64,000 nt of DNA, taken from the NCBI GenBank assembly GCA_024291935.2, contig CM044309.1, positions 2,728,001 to 2,792,000 of the forward strand, written 5' to 3'. Made by a program: the position numbers and the translations under genes. Below the pieces are notes generated by a model that did not search any database, had not been told where the DNA came from, and was given only the letters and a program-made list of their open reading frames with translations. Below are positions 44,868 to 56,778 of the stretch, one piece after another (the stretch's first letter is position 1; every line of letters starts with the position of its first letter). The DNA is from Okapia johnstoni. Its lineage: Eukaryota; Chordata; Mammalia; Artiodactyla; Giraffidae.

Positions 44868-45090
44868 TGTCCACAAAAGACCACTGGGTGAGTGACTTCT
44901 AAGTAAATACCAGTCTTACAGATATTTTGGAGTCAAACTTTCCAGGCAGAAAAAACAGTAAGTGCAAAACATCTTGAAAAGAAACGTTGCCTGGGCTGTT
45001 TGATGAACGTCACAGAGAACAGAGTGACAAGACATAGTGAAGAGAGAGGAGAACTGGAGAGTAATGAAAGTCAGCAAAACACTAGAACAT

Positions 45091-45718
45091 ACGAGTGCTG
45101 TGACATGACGTTAAAAGAGCAGAATGAAATAAGATCAAAAATTGTATAGATAATTTTCTGGTTAACATGCACACTAAAATAATGCGTTACAAGATAAGCA
45201 GTTGATTGGAAAATACAGACAACTGAATTCTTTTTAAACCGACAAGAGTTTTGAATGCATACTTCACTAAAATGATACAGGCTTCCCCTTCCACCTGAAA
45301 GTAAGTATTTCTGTGAAGTCTTTAGAAGGCAAAATGATGTCAAACAAAGAAGCAGTCACCTTAGGATGCATCGTGTTAACAGGTGCACAACATCAATCCA
45401 GATAAAGCATAGATGCTCACAGACACATTTCACAGCTATGGAGGCTGGGTGTTGAGTGTAGCTCCACAGAAAGAGGTTGGTGGGACCCATCTCGCAGGCC
45501 CAGTGAGTGCCGCTCCTGTAACCACTCTGAGCAAAACGAATGCTGAAGCTACTTTTACTTTTCATCACACTGTTTCTAAAAGTGAGAACCCTCTTTGGAT
45601 ATCATTTATTAAAGGAAAGACTAATGTTAGTCTTTCCTAAAAAAACAACATTTAAACAAAGGTTTAAACCAAACCTTTGAAGAGTGGGGACACCTGTAAT
45701 CAAAATATCGGATGTGAA
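45091..45718. other. unassigned segment ending in two hairpins
   Basis: About 630 bp I could not assign. Overlapping 70-90-codon frames occur on both strands (45071-45343, 45356-45568, 45413-45640) with no recognisable domain. The end carries two adjacent perfect inverted repeats: 45613-45638 (12-bp arms) and 45657-45679 (9-bp arms). Confidence 0.4.
45613..45679. repeat. pair of adjacent perfect hairpins
   Basis: Aggaaagactaa/ttagtctttcct (two bases between arms), then caaaggttt/aaacctttg (five bases between arms), separated by 18 bp of A-rich sequence. Confidence 0.93.
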
Positions 45719-46555
45719 ATGTACTCTACAATGCTTATTATCAAAGGAATTAAAATTGCAGTATTATGGCAATCACCATCCACCAAAATACCAAAGATGA
45801 AAGATGGATAATACCAAGCACGGTGAGAATGTGGAAGAGCTGAAGCGATCATACGCTGATAATGTGAGTGAAAAATGATACAGCCACTCACAAGCTTTCT
45901 AGCAAACTGCTTGGCATTATGCCATAGATTGAATATTTCATAACCAAGCAATCTCACTCGAGTGTATACCCAACAGAATTGAGTACATATATGGAGCAAA
46001 GACACATACCACAATGATTACAGCAGCATTGTATATAACAGTCTGGCAGAATCCAATTGTCCGTTTGTAGTAAAATAGATAAGCAACCTCTGGAATGTTC
46101 TACAATGGACACACAACACTTGGCATCAGAGGTTGTATGTTTTTTGTGCCTGGATCATTACTCAAAGTTATATTTGTGAGATTTGTCAATGTTATTAAGC
46201 TTGTAGCAGTAGCTTAAATAGTTCCACAGACATAACTTTGAGTAAATAATCAACACACAAGAAAACATATAACATATGAATTCATGAATGGAAATTCCAA
46301 AAAAACAGAAAATTGATGTATGACAATAGAAATCGGTATTTACCTTTGGGGAAAAGGGAGATGTGGCAATTAGGAATAACTGGGATAGGGAAGGGTTGGG
46401 TCTCTGTGGTGATGATAATGTTCTATTTCTGGCCCGGGTCAATGTCACATGAGCATGTCTATGTTGTGATTCAGTGTATTCATTGAACTTTATCCAATGT
46501 ATGTACTTTTTTCTCTACATATTGCATACTTTTATACCAGTATTCACATAAAATT
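45719..46555 (+). mobile_element. old L1 (L1M-type) ORF2 3' end and 3' UTR
   Basis: Ggataataccaagcacggtg, gagaatgtggaagagctgaa, aagcaatctcactcgagtgt, ttggcatcagaggttgtatg, then the 3' UTR (atgataatgttctatttctg). Diverged, with no open frame. Confidence 0.75.
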
Positions 46556-46599
46556 TCATCAAGCAACTCAAAAAGAAACTAAACGTGATATAAAAAGAT

Positions 46600-47690
46600 G
46601 CAATTGAGTTAGAAACTCTGAAAACTGATCTTACCTAAAGAGAGGATCTGAGAATTCAGAGCCGGTAAGAAGACAGGAAGCACAGTTAGTCAAATAGGTG
46701 GAAAAAAGCAAATTTTTTTTAAAAGAAGAAAGACATATGCTGCACAGAAATATGAGCTTATATTTACAGGATTACAGAGGGAGAAAATTGGGACCGGGGG
46801 AGAAAATGTGCATAGAGACAATAGCTGAGATTCTTCTAGAATGGATGAAAAGACAATTCAGGCAGCAGAGCAAATATCAAGCATAATAAAAAGAACTTCC
46901 TTTTCCTGGATATCATAGTGGAAATGCAGAATACCAAAAACAGAGAAGATCCTAAAAGCTTTCAGAGAGGAGAGACCTTACCCACAGAGCAGGGAAATCA
47001 GCCTGACAGTAAGCAATACAAAGACAAAAGAGAGTTGAATTATTCATTCAAAGGAGAAGAAAAATAGCGGCCTGATGAGAATTTTATACCAAAAGAAAAA
47101 AAAAAACCCCAAAACTTTCAAGACTGAAAGATAGTCTTTCAAGTTAAAAAAATATATAAACACAATGGAGGAGCCAGGCATAGTCTGTGGTCAATCTTCA
47201 CTCCTGTGCCAGTGAGATTATTAGATTTTATACGTCTGCTGAAATGAAAAACCATAAATGACATAGTGATATAGTCTAACTTAAATTTATCAAGGGTCTA
47301 CACTCTACTAATATATCAGAAATAAGGGTGGGGCAAAAAATAAATCAAACAATACCCCAGGAGGCAATCAGGAAAAAAAAAAGAACAGATTAACAATGTG
47401 TTCACAAGTCAGTGGCATGAAAATATAACGTTTTAAATTAAAGGACACATAAAGTCCACAACTGGATGCATTCAGTGATTCTAGTTGTGGTCTTACTTGG
47501 GCAAAACAGCTATAAAAGGCATATTTTGAACAATTTAAAATATTTGAATGTGAAATAGTTATTAGCAGGTATCAAGGAATGATTTTTACTTTTGACAATT
47601 TTACAAATGTCATTTGGCTAGGCAGAAATAGGTAATTTTGAAAGAGATGTCCAGAAGTTAAAAATAACATTTTTTTAAGTTTGAAATAAA
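46600..47690 (+). mobile_element. old L1/HAL1-like sequence (ORF1 end and 3' UTR)
   Basis: The stretch agagaagatcctaaaagctt ... gagaggagagaccttaccca resembles the ORF1 3' part of old L1/HAL1 elements. About 47510-47640 resembles their 3' UTR. Heavily diverged; subfamily and edges uncertain. Confidence 0.5.
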
Positions 47691-47920
47691 GCAATTATTT
47701 TCAATCAAAAAATAAGAAAATTTAAGATCAATAGATTTTCAAAGAAATAACTAAATGATGCTCTTTAGTATGAAAGGAGAATTCCATCTCTCAGGGTCTG
47801 GGTGAGAAAGGATTTTCTGTAAGCTGTGCCTCACTTCCTGATCCCCCTTAAGGAGGTTGAATGATTAATCTGGAGGTTAGGTTACATGCAATAATCTGCA
47901 TTTCTTAATTGAATGAAGCT

Positions 47921-48206
47921 AGTATTTGGTGGGGGAGAAGGCAATGGCACCCCACTCCAGTCCTCTTGCCTGGAAAATCCCATGGACAGAGGAGCCTGGT
48001 GGGCTACAGTCCATGGGGTCGCTAACAGTCGGATGACTGAGCGACTTCACTTTCACTTTTCCCTTTCGTGCACTGGAGAAGGAAACGGCAACCCACTCCA
48101 GTATTCTTGCCTGGAGAATCCCAGGGACGGCGGAGCCTGGTGGGCTGCCCTCTATGGGGTCGCACAGAGTCGGACACGACTGAAGCAACTTAGCAGCAGT
48201 ATTTGG
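47921..48206 (+). mobile_element. BOV-A2 dimeric SINE with target duplication
   Basis: Two BovB-derived units (47930-48060 and 48070-48197) separated by a ttcactttcacttttccctt linker. Neither has a tRNA-like head. Flanked by agtatttgg at 47921-47929 and 48198-48206. The 107-codon frame is incidental. Confidence 0.94.
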
Positions 48207-48870
48207 CGGGAGGAGTACAAACATTTGGGGATTTGATCTATGTTCCTTTTTTTAACAACCAAGCCAATAGAGATTAAAAAAGAAAAAAAAAATCCAGCAA
48301 TAGCAGCTGTTCTGCAGACCTGAAATTTAGATGGGCAGGTCACAGGTCTCTATCTGGGATAGGAAATCAGCAAGCCCATTTTTGTCTATTGCACTAAGCT
48401 ATGTTACTTAACTAAGCTTATCAAGCAATAAGGTTGTAAATTTGCTTTTCCATTTATGGACACTTTAACTGTATTTTTAAGTTATTTTATTTCTCAATTG
48501 GAGAAGAGTGGTATTTTCTCCCAGCTCCCACAAAACCATAAAGATCAGATTAAAGTGGCAGAAAAACTTGGGAAATAAAAAAAAAAAAAATTAAAAAAAA
48601 AAATGGAGAACCAAATAACTTTCAGTGATTAATCATTTTGTATGCAATTGAACTGAGTTGTTGGTTTTACATCAGTGAATGTCCATTTCCAGAGAGCTGG
48701 GGTATCAAGTCCATGCCTTAAGCAAAAGTGTGGTCCATAGCAAACTCTGGTGTGTGGGGAAAGTGCAGGGCATCCCAGAGTTGGACACGTGTTTTGGGTG
48801 TCTTGAAGGAAACGTCTGAGAAACATGTGAAATTCGAGGTCTAAGGAAATAGGCACCAAGGCAAGATGTA
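48207..48870. other. unassigned sequence with A-runs
   Basis: A-rich tracts at 48275-48292 and 48577-48603. No gene; the 95-codon minus-strand frame at 48629-48916 lacks a motif and runs into BovB. Confidence 0.4.
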
Positions 48871-49066
48871 TACAGTTCAGTCGCTCAGTCGTGTCCGACT
48901 CTTGGCGACCCCACAAATCGCAGCACGCCAGGCCTCCCTGTCCATCACCAACTCCTGGAGTTTACCCAAACCCATGTCCATCAAGTCAGTGATGCCATCC
49001 AGCCATCTCATCCTCTGTCATCCCCTTCTCCTCCTGCCCCCAATCCTTCCCAGCGTTGGGATCTTA
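48871..49066 (-). mobile_element. BovB LINE extreme 3' fragment, antisense
   Basis: Only the last ~195 bp of BovB (cagttcagtcgctcagtcgt to ccccaatccttcccagcgtt). Confidence 0.92.
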
Positions 49067-50261
49067 AAGGGGAGCAAAGCAAGACAATGACAGATCGCAT
49101 GCTAGTCTGGATTGGATGGTAATCTGATGGGAGACGTCTCCTTGGTAAAGTGGTCTCATTAAGCATCTTGAGGTAAGCTTCATGAGGTGTGTGTCATGTG
49201 ACGGACCTATGGAAGATTTTGGAAGGACTGATACTTCTGAATGCCATATTCCAAACTACAGAAAACTCTTCAGGGCAAAATGTAGAGGAAAATGTGAGAA
49301 AACAAATATCTGGCTCAGTAGACAAGGAAGAGACAAAGAAGGCACTTAAATACAGCAAAAATTACTAGCCCTCATGTGGAAAAAAGGAGGACAGATTTAA
49401 TCATTATATTAACTTAGAAATGCCACTGAGTCCTCTGAAATGACTTTCAGAACAGCAAAGGTAAATAAACACCAGAGGCATCACTCATTTCAGCAGAAAA
49501 AAGATGAATTCAGCACACTGGGCATGGGAATATAGTGGAGCATGTCTATAAAGGGACCAGGGCTCACCCAGGGCCTTGGGACACAGCCTTTGAAAGCATC
49601 ATGACAGCTTTGCTCAGGGTGACTACTTGGCTGAAACAAAAAGGGAATGAAAAAGAAAACTCTGGAGGAAAATTTCACAGGTATAGGAAATTCTATAACA
49701 AGGTCAAGAGAAATAGTGTCTGTCAAAGGATTCAAATTACCTGCTTACAAGCGAGAGTAAAAGCTATGTCACTAGTCAGCAGCCTCATCCTATGCAACCC
49801 GTGGATACCGGAAATATGGAGCCTAAACAGGAAGTAGCAGGGAAGAAGCTTTGGACACTAGAAGGAAGATACAGGCTGACTATTTAGATGAGGGTGAATT
49901 TCCCTATGAGTTTCTTAAAGGGACAATGAATACTTTTTATGTCTTAATACCATTTTATGTGAGAGGTGAGGATGCTAATGTGTCCTTGCTCCTAACATAT
50001 GGTAAATAAATGTTGTGAGTTTTGCTGAGTGATTTCTCCAGGTTTATTTTAGTTTTAAAGATTAGAGAATCTATACAACCAAAATTAACTGTCACCTTGA
50101 TTATCTACAACCTCAATATACAATTAAAGTCTTTCCAAAATCTTGGTATTTAACTCCTCTTCACCGTTCTATTTCAGCCTGTCACTGTCGGTCATCACAC
50201 AGACCACATAATCACGCAGTGACTATAGCTCCTCCTTGTCCCCTTTCTGACTGCCACTTTC
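49067..50261. other. unassigned sequence
   Basis: About 1.2 kb. Overlapping 81- and 100-codon frames near 49490-49837 on opposite strands have no recognisable domain. Confidence 0.4.
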
Positions 50262-50830
50262 TCCCTACTTTCAGTTCGGTTCAATTCAGTCGCTCAGTCG
50301 TGTCCGACTCTTTGTGACCCCATGAATCGCAGCATGCCAGGCCTCCCTGTCCATCACCAACTCCCAGAGTCTACCCAAACCCGTGGCCATCGAGTCGGTG
50401 ATGCCATCCAGCCATCTCATCCTCTGTCGTCCCCTTCTCCCCCTGCCCCCAATCCTTCCCAGCATTAGGGTCTTTTCCAATGAGTCAACTCTTTGCATCA
50501 GGTGGCCAAAGGATTGGAGTTTCAGCTTCAGCATCAGTCCTTCCAATGAACACCCAGGACTGATCTCCTTTAGGATGGACTGGCTGCATCTCCTTGCAGT
50601 CCAAGGGACTCTCAAGAGTCTTACCCAACACCACAGTTCAAAAGCATCAATTCTTCAGCGCTCAGCTTTCTTCACAGTCCAACTCTCATATCCATACATG
50701 ACCACTGGAAAAACCATAACCTTGAATAGATGGACCTTTGTTGGCAAAGTAATGTCTCTGCTTTTTAATATGCTATCTAGATTGGTCATAACTTTCCTTC
50801 CAAGGAGTAAGCATCTTTTAATTCCCTACT
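50262..50830 (-). mobile_element. BovB LINE 3' fragment with 8-bp duplication
   Basis: Antisense 3' end and C-terminal RT region (50270-50822), flanked by tccctact at 50262-50269 and 50823-50830. The minus-strand frame 50286-50615 keeps the [12 protein letters not shown] motif. Confidence 0.93.
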
Positions 50831-50878
50831 ATACCCAGCTTAATTTCATTGTTAATTCTCATAACTACTCCTTTGCTT

Positions 50879-51092
50879 ACACCTTTAACTCCCTAGCCAT
50901 TCTTGTGTTTAAATGTACTTCCTTAGCAAACCCATAAGCCTGGTAAAATCTAAATCTATCCTTAATATAAATGTCTCAGAAAGTGACACCTTTAACTTCC
51001 TAGCCATTCTTTTGTTCAAATGTACTTCCTTGGCAAAACCATAAGCCTGGTAAAATCTAAATCTATCCTTAGTATAAATGTAGCAGAAAGTG
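50879..51092. repeat. 107-bp tandem duplication
   Basis: Copies 50879-50985 and 50986-51092, about 90% identical. Shared blocks include aaatgtacttcctt and ataagcctggtaaaatctaa. Not part of any recognised element. Confidence 0.93.
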
Positions 51093-51429
51093 GATTATTT
51101 TTATAACCATACCAGAGCAACTAGTAAGCCAGTCTATTCCTGAAAAATCAAGCTGTATGATACCTTTATTAAAAAACAAACAAAAAAATTAAATAATGAT
51201 ACATCCAAAATCTAAAATGTTGGTAGTCTCTTGAAAACACAAAGAGAATAAATAATAAGATTGGTGTACTTAAATTTAAGGGATAGTTTTCATTAAAATA
51301 ACCTATAAGATAGTTAAAAGTCAAATTACTGAGTGGATGAATAAGAGTAATATTTTGAATCAATAATTTTTTTCTGTCTAGGATAATGAAGAACTCATCT
51401 AGATTAACTGGAAAAAGACAGACTTCGTG

Positions 51430-52060
51430 AATAAAAATGGGCAATAAACATAATGAAATGTTGGTTAGGTTAACATCACTAGAAGAACACAAGAAACCTA
51501 TAGTGAAATACCTCTCCTACCCACAAGAAGAGCTGGAAAAAAATAGAAATCACAAGTGATATCAATTGTTGGTAAAGATGTGGATGAGAATTCTTAGACA
51601 ATTATGGAGAGTGTGTAAAATGACTTAACTACTTTAGAAAACTAGTTTTCTACTGTTGTTATCTACTAAATTGTGATATATTCAAATTAGCATGTGTCAC
51701 ACATCCTATGATGTAACAATTTTGTTATAAATGTATGCCAAACTGAAATGAACACAATGAGCATATACAGCAGGAGACATGGACTAAAATGTTACAGCTA
51801 CATTATTTGTAATAACACAAAACCAGTAAATGGCGATCAACCTTATAATGAAAAAGTAAAATATGTTATTTTTAAAATGTATCAACTGTAATCTAGTACA
51901 ACAACTTGAATTAACCTTGTATGTATAATATTGAACAGAAAAAATCAAAAGGAGAGCCCAAGGTCCGTGATTCCATTGGCTAATGGAAGAAATATACAAT
52001 ACTGTTACATAATATAAGCTTAAAGGAAAACAAGGAATTAGCCAAAACTTCTGAGCTGTA
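51430..52060 (+). mobile_element. old L1 ORF2 3' end / 3' UTR
   Basis: Atgaaatgttggttaggtta, ggtaaagatgtggatgagaa, ataacacaaaaccagtaaat and tgtataatattgaacagaaa are in L1 3' order. The left edge may reach 51280. Confidence 0.6.
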
Positions 52061-52089
52061 GAAAGGCAAGAAAGAAGATCTGTATAAAG

Positions 52090-52190
52090 AAGGAGTAAGT
52101 GGCAGCCATGAAATTAAAAGACGTTTGCTCCTTGGAAGAAAATCTATGACAAACCTAGACAGCATATTAAAAGCAGAAACTTCACTTTGT
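52090..52190 (+). mobile_element. BovB LINE scrap, sense
   Basis: About 100 bp from the RT C-terminal region (gcagccatgaaattaaaaga, acctagacagcatattaaaa). Truncated on both sides. Confidence 0.85.
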
Positions 52191-52534
52191 GATTAGGAAA
52201 AAATGAGATCCAATCTGTATTTTCAAGGAGAGATGATGAGAGAGCAAGCAGAGAGACAGCTAACACAGAGACAACAGGCACTTATAATTTCTCGCGAATT
52301 TCATTTGTTAAGTTATAAGAATACACAGATAATACGGTTTTTATTTGTGTTGTCATGAATATTTCTTTTTTACAATCATGAATTAAAATATATTTCTGGT
52401 GAATACTCTTTCATGGCCTTGTTTGGTTGGAATAACTCTGAGAAACACTAGTAAATGCAATTTTAATAAAAATATTTTCAAGTTTAATAGAAAGTAAAAG
52501 ACTGGACCAGAATGTTCATTTTTTATCAGAAAGT
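52191..52534. other. unassigned AT-rich sequence
   Basis: About 340 bp between two BovB pieces; nothing recognised. Confidence 0.4.
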
Positions 52535-52976
52535 AATAGGCATGTATGGATGTGAGAGTTGGACGGTGAAGAAAGCTGAGCGCTGAAGAATTGATGCTTT
52601 TGAACTGTGGTGTTGGAGAAGACTTGAGAGTCCCTTGGACTGCAAGGAGATCCAACCAGTCAATTGTAAAAGAAATCAGTCCTGAATATTCATTGCAAGG
52701 ACTGATGTTGAAGCTGAAACTCCAATACTTTGGCCACCTGATGTGAAGAACAGACTCATTGGAAAAGACCCTGATGCTGGGAAAGATTGAAGGTGGGAGG
52801 AGAAGGGGACGACAGAGGATGAGATGGTTGGATGGCATCACTGACTGGATGGACAGGAGTCTGAGTAAATTCCGGGAATTGGTGATGGGCAGGGAGGCCT
52901 GGTGTGCTTCAGTCCATGGGGTCACAGAGAGTCTCACACGACTGAACAACTGAACAGAACTGAACTGAATAGGCAT
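52535..52976 (+). mobile_element. BovB LINE 3' fragment with 9-bp duplication
   Basis: Sense copy 52544-52967, from tgtatggatgtgagagttgg to the gaactgaact end, flanked by aataggcat at 52535-52543 and 52968-52976. A simple 5' truncation without inversion. The frame 52759-52953 keeps the terminal peptide. Confidence 0.94.
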
Positions 52977-53960
52977 TGAATGTCAGTATGTGAGTAGTCA
53001 AAATGAAATGGTATAGGCTGTGAGTGTTTCTGGAAAGTTTTCTGTTATTACTACTTTTTAATACAAAGTTGCATTCAAAGCTCCTTGAATATTATATACT
53101 GTCTGTTCCAAGTTGCAACCAGAAAAATGCATACACAAGAGGATATAGCTCATGTAATACAAGCAAAACCAGAGACTGAGGTAGGAGATGTGCTCCAGTT
53201 AGCATAAATGTCATGAAAACTCTTGAGTAAAATGTATTTTATTTGAACGTGGTGAAAGTCCTTTTTAGCCTAGAATTAAAAAGGAAAAACTGTGTGTATT
53301 TGCTACTGTGATTTAGAGAGATAGGTTTTTTTTTGTTTTTATTTACTTAAACCAGGATATGACACTGATGATATCAAGTAAGAAGTTCTCTATATACCGA
53401 AGAGTTGGCTGATTTTTTTTTAAGTGTAACTCCAAGAATTGGCTGCAACCCCTTCTTTCTGTGAAGCCTCTCTAATTGGGAAGGGGAGTTCTAGATGTCA
53501 TGCCCACTCACTTCAGCTGAAGGATCCCCATATTCTGTCAATGTCCATGACAATTAGTGCCAGTCCTCACACTAGTGAGAGGTATGGGAGACTGGTAGGA
53601 ATCAGACAATAGTTTGTACAGTATGAAATGTCAGACTTCAGTCAGGCATCTGACCTCACCATTTCCACATAGTTCTTTGTTCTACCATCCGACAATACAT
53701 ATTGGTTGTTTTATATCCAAGGAGAAAGTCAAACTAACATTGCAAAAATAATATAGCATAGCAGTGTAATATCCAAACAGCTAAGATGTAACTTAAAGTC
53801 AAATGTAAACAAACAATAAAGCAACTCATAGACAGAGTTCCTTCAATAAAACACCTCAATATTTATTCACTGTGGTAATAAATACACAGAGGCAGTCACA
53901 CGTACACAAAGAAGAGTTTGACAAAATGAGCATACATGGACAAAGGGAATTTGACCTTAA
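52977..53960. other. unassigned sequence
   Basis: About 1 kb; no gene or repeat family recognised. Confidence 0.4.
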
Positions 53961-54203
53961 CTATTCTGAGTTTCAGCAGTACATGAAGCATGAATTTCCA
54001 GATGTTCCAGCAGGACTCAGAAAAGGCAGAGGAACTAGAGATCAAATTACCAACATCCATCGGATCATTGAAAAAGCCAGAGAGCTCCAGAAAAATATCT
54101 ACTTCTGCTTTATTGACTATGTCAAAGCCTTTGACTGTCTAGATTACAACAGACTGTGTGGGTTACAATAAACTGTGGAAAATTCTGAAAAAGATGGGAA
54201 TAA
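53961..54203 (+). mobile_element. BovB LINE internal RT fragment
   Basis: Sense RT segment (frame 53872-54171 contains the KGRGTRDQITNIHRIIEKA and FCFIDYVKAFDC motifs). It has a 19-bp imperfect tandem duplication at 54133-54170 and ends abruptly at the SINE. Confidence 0.9.
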
Positions 54204-54416
54204 AGTGAAAGTGTTAGTCATATAGTCCTGTCCGACTCTTTGCAACCCCATGGGCTATAGTCCCCTAAGCTCCTCTGTCCATGGGATTCTCCAGGCAAGA
54301 ATACTGGAGTGGGTAGCCATTGCCTTCTCCAGGAGATTTTCCCAACCCAGGAATTGAACCTCGGTCTCCTGTACTGCAGGCAGATTCTTTACTGTCTGAG
54401 TCACCAGGAAGTCCAT
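54204..54416 (-). mobile_element. Bov-tA SINE
   Basis: Antisense full-length copy (gtgaaagtgttagtcatata tail, tgagtcaccaggaagtccat head). Ataaa(g/a)tg occurs on both sides. Confidence 0.92.
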
Positions 54417-54600
54417 AAAATGGCATAGTATTTGCATAACCTACGCACATAGTCGCATATATTTTAAATCATCTCTAGCTTACTTGTAGTATTTCATACA
54501 ATGTAAATACTAGGTAAATAGTTACCAGCCCATAACAAGTTTAAGTTTTGCTTTTGAGGTCTTTCGGGAATAAAATTGAAGTATGTTTGAGTAAGTACAC
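54415..54600 (+). mobile_element. TcMar-Tigger MITE fragment
   Basis: Gcatagtatttgcataacct, cgcatatattttaaatcatc and atacaatgtaaatactaggt match the interior of the Tigger MITE family seen at 44.2 kb. Both ends missing. Confidence 0.75.
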
Positions 54601-54849
54601 ATTTTAGCATTTTGTCTATTCAAAAATTGTGTATATCTCCATTTAGCTGTTTACATCATAGCTGTTCACTCTCACCTCTCCCCTAAACAGATCCCACTCT
54701 CATTATTTCCACAACTTTTTCTAAGTAACATCTCTCTTCTAGTTTAGTGAAAATTGTCTCTTTTAAAGTTTCTGGAAATCTTTGATTAAGGTATAAAGTC
54801 AATGATCTCCATTGTATTACAGAGTTTAAAAACATCTATTTCCAGATTT

Positions 54850-54950
54850 CTAGAAAATGCATATATATATTTATATATAAATGTATACATATATTATAAA
54901 TAATATATATTAATATATTTGTATATGTACAAATATATATATTACAAATG
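54850..54950. repeat. TA-rich low-complexity tract
   Basis: About 100 bp of nearly pure A/T with tatata blocks. Confidence 0.9.
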
Positions 54951-56332
54951 GACACCCAGCAGTGGCAGTAACAAGGTCAGATTGCTGTGTGGTACTCTGT
55001 GTTAAACCTATGCAACCCTTGTTCCTTCTGTCATAACCAATCAGCTTATGAGGCAAGAGTTTCTGTTGATTGCCAAAGAGGATATCATCTCGCCTGCTTG
55101 ACTTTGCAAAGGTACTTTTTTCTCAATAAAACATTCTAACATTCTATGTCCATTTTGAGAGGGGATCCATATACCTTTTGACCAAATCCACTTATTATCC
55201 ATGCCCCAAGCTCTTTCCTTTCAAATTGCTGATAAACTGCAAAAAACCAACAGTCCTTACACTAAATGTCCATCTTTACTATAGACTCCTTTCCTCCCAG
55301 TCCATATCGAAATTTGGCATGCTGCCAAGTGTTTACAGAAAGATTCTCTTTCACTCCTTTTTTTTTGAGGGCCCCTGTGTGTGTCACTTAAGATACACTG
55401 TATTTACTTTCTTATTACTTCTAACTTATCAAGCAGAATCGTCAATAAACCAGGTTCACGTAAACTTCATTAAGGAGGTCATAAGGAATTTGCCATGAAA
55501 ATTCTTTCACCACTAATGTGAGTTGTTTGAGAAGAGGCAATAAAATCAACACACTAGGAGTTTAATTTTCAAATCTAGTCTCGAAGCATAATTCCACATG
55601 ATCATGAAGAATTACCTAACACACTTGATTACTGTCTGTGGATCAGAGAACTTTGGGCTCTATCATTGTTAGGGTCTTACATGAGCATCATAGCAAACCA
55701 GGAATTGCTTCTAGATCAAAAATGGTTATTTGCTCAATAAAACTTGACATTGTTAAAACAAAAGCAAATACCAGCAGCAACAAGATCCTAGATTTCTTCT
55801 CTGTGATTTACCTGTATAAGCTTTCCTTGGATAGCATGTATCACAACTTACACACTCACTAAGTTTTGACCAAGGAGCGTCAGGATAAAGTACTATTGAT
55901 GCTTGTATTTCAGCCTTGGTCAGCTTGAAATTGCTATAGCTTACAACCGACAGTTCATGCAGGAAAGGCAAGAGAGCAAGTTTGGTATCATTGGCTCTAA
56001 AACAAAAAGAGAATCACCTCAAATTTAACTTCTTTCAAATTGAGGAAGATGTAACACAGAGAATGTAATTTGGTAAGACACTCAGAAAGTAATTGAGACA
56101 GCAGGAGCCTGAATTTTCATGTGACTTATCTCTATTTTCCAAGCACAGAAGTAATTTAACAAGGTTCCTATAAAGTTCCCTTGACTTCCCATCCACCTGG
56201 ACACATCTTAAATAACTGATGCAGCAAATTGATGCCATGCCCTATAGGAGGTTAAAGTGACCAAAATCTCTCTGAACAAAATTATCAGGAAGCTCAATAA
56301 TTGATAAAAACCTGAGCCAATATTGTAAAAGT
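54951..56332. other. unassigned, possibly retroviral-derived
   Basis: Near 55045-55130 a CCAAT-like box (ataaccaatcagcttatgag) and a CAATAAA (ctcaataaaacattc) are spaced as in an LTR. The 106-codon frame at 55178-55498 has no recognised domain. Family not identified. Confidence 0.3.
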
Positions 56333-56778
56333 TGTTAAAGAGAAAACTGCAGGCCCAGATTGACTTCACTTGCCTTGAATCCCATGGTACCAAACCTCGA
56401 TTTAATACCCGACTTAATTGCAGTTTCCCCTTTTCCAGGAATGTAAACTTAAGTCACCACTTTGGAGCTCTCTTGTCAACACCAATGTGGCAAATCTGCC
56501 ATGGGAGGCCTGCTCCTTTCCCCTGAGGAAGAAGAGGTAATCTACATGATAGACTCCTGCCTTTCTCCCCCCAAAAGGTAACCTGGAAAGAAACAATTCT
56601 TTCTTTCCTTCTGCTAAAAATGTCCCTGCTACACCTTGCTTCTATGAAAATCTTCCATTTTGTAGAATTCTTTGGAACATCTCTCCACTTTCTAGAATGG
56701 GATATGGCCAGTTCATGAATTGCTTAATAGATTAATTGCATCTTCAAATTTACTTGGTTGAATTTTCTTTTTTTAACA
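56333..56778 (+). mobile_element. endogenous retroviral LTR
   Basis: Begins tgttaaagagaaaactgcag and ends ttttttttaaca, i.e. TG...CA with inverted TGTTA/TAACA ends, 446 bp. A cttaatagattaattgcatc stretch near 56726 resembles a decayed polyadenylation region. It is followed two bases later by a primer-binding-site-like segment, making it a 5' LTR. Family not assigned. Confidence 0.62.

Larger units (their letters stand above)
44005..45090 (+). mobile_element. L2 LINE 3' part, split by a Tigger MITE and a Bov-tA
   Basis: Segments in L2 order: cttgtgccaggcatggttct and acaataaccg (44005-44190); aatggtgacagatgctaagg (44521-44638); ttccaggcagaaaaaacagt and gaacagagtgacaagacata (44880-45090). Old mammal-wide LINE carrying two later insertions. 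Confidence 0.78.

Noticed and set aside
47913..48236. Tandem repeat gene or CRISPR-like array
   Set aside because: The two repeated units are the normal halves of the BOV-A2 dimer; no spacer series exists.
51169..51492. 107-codon minus-strand frame
   Set aside because: AT-rich, lies partly on old L1 sequence, no recognisable domain.
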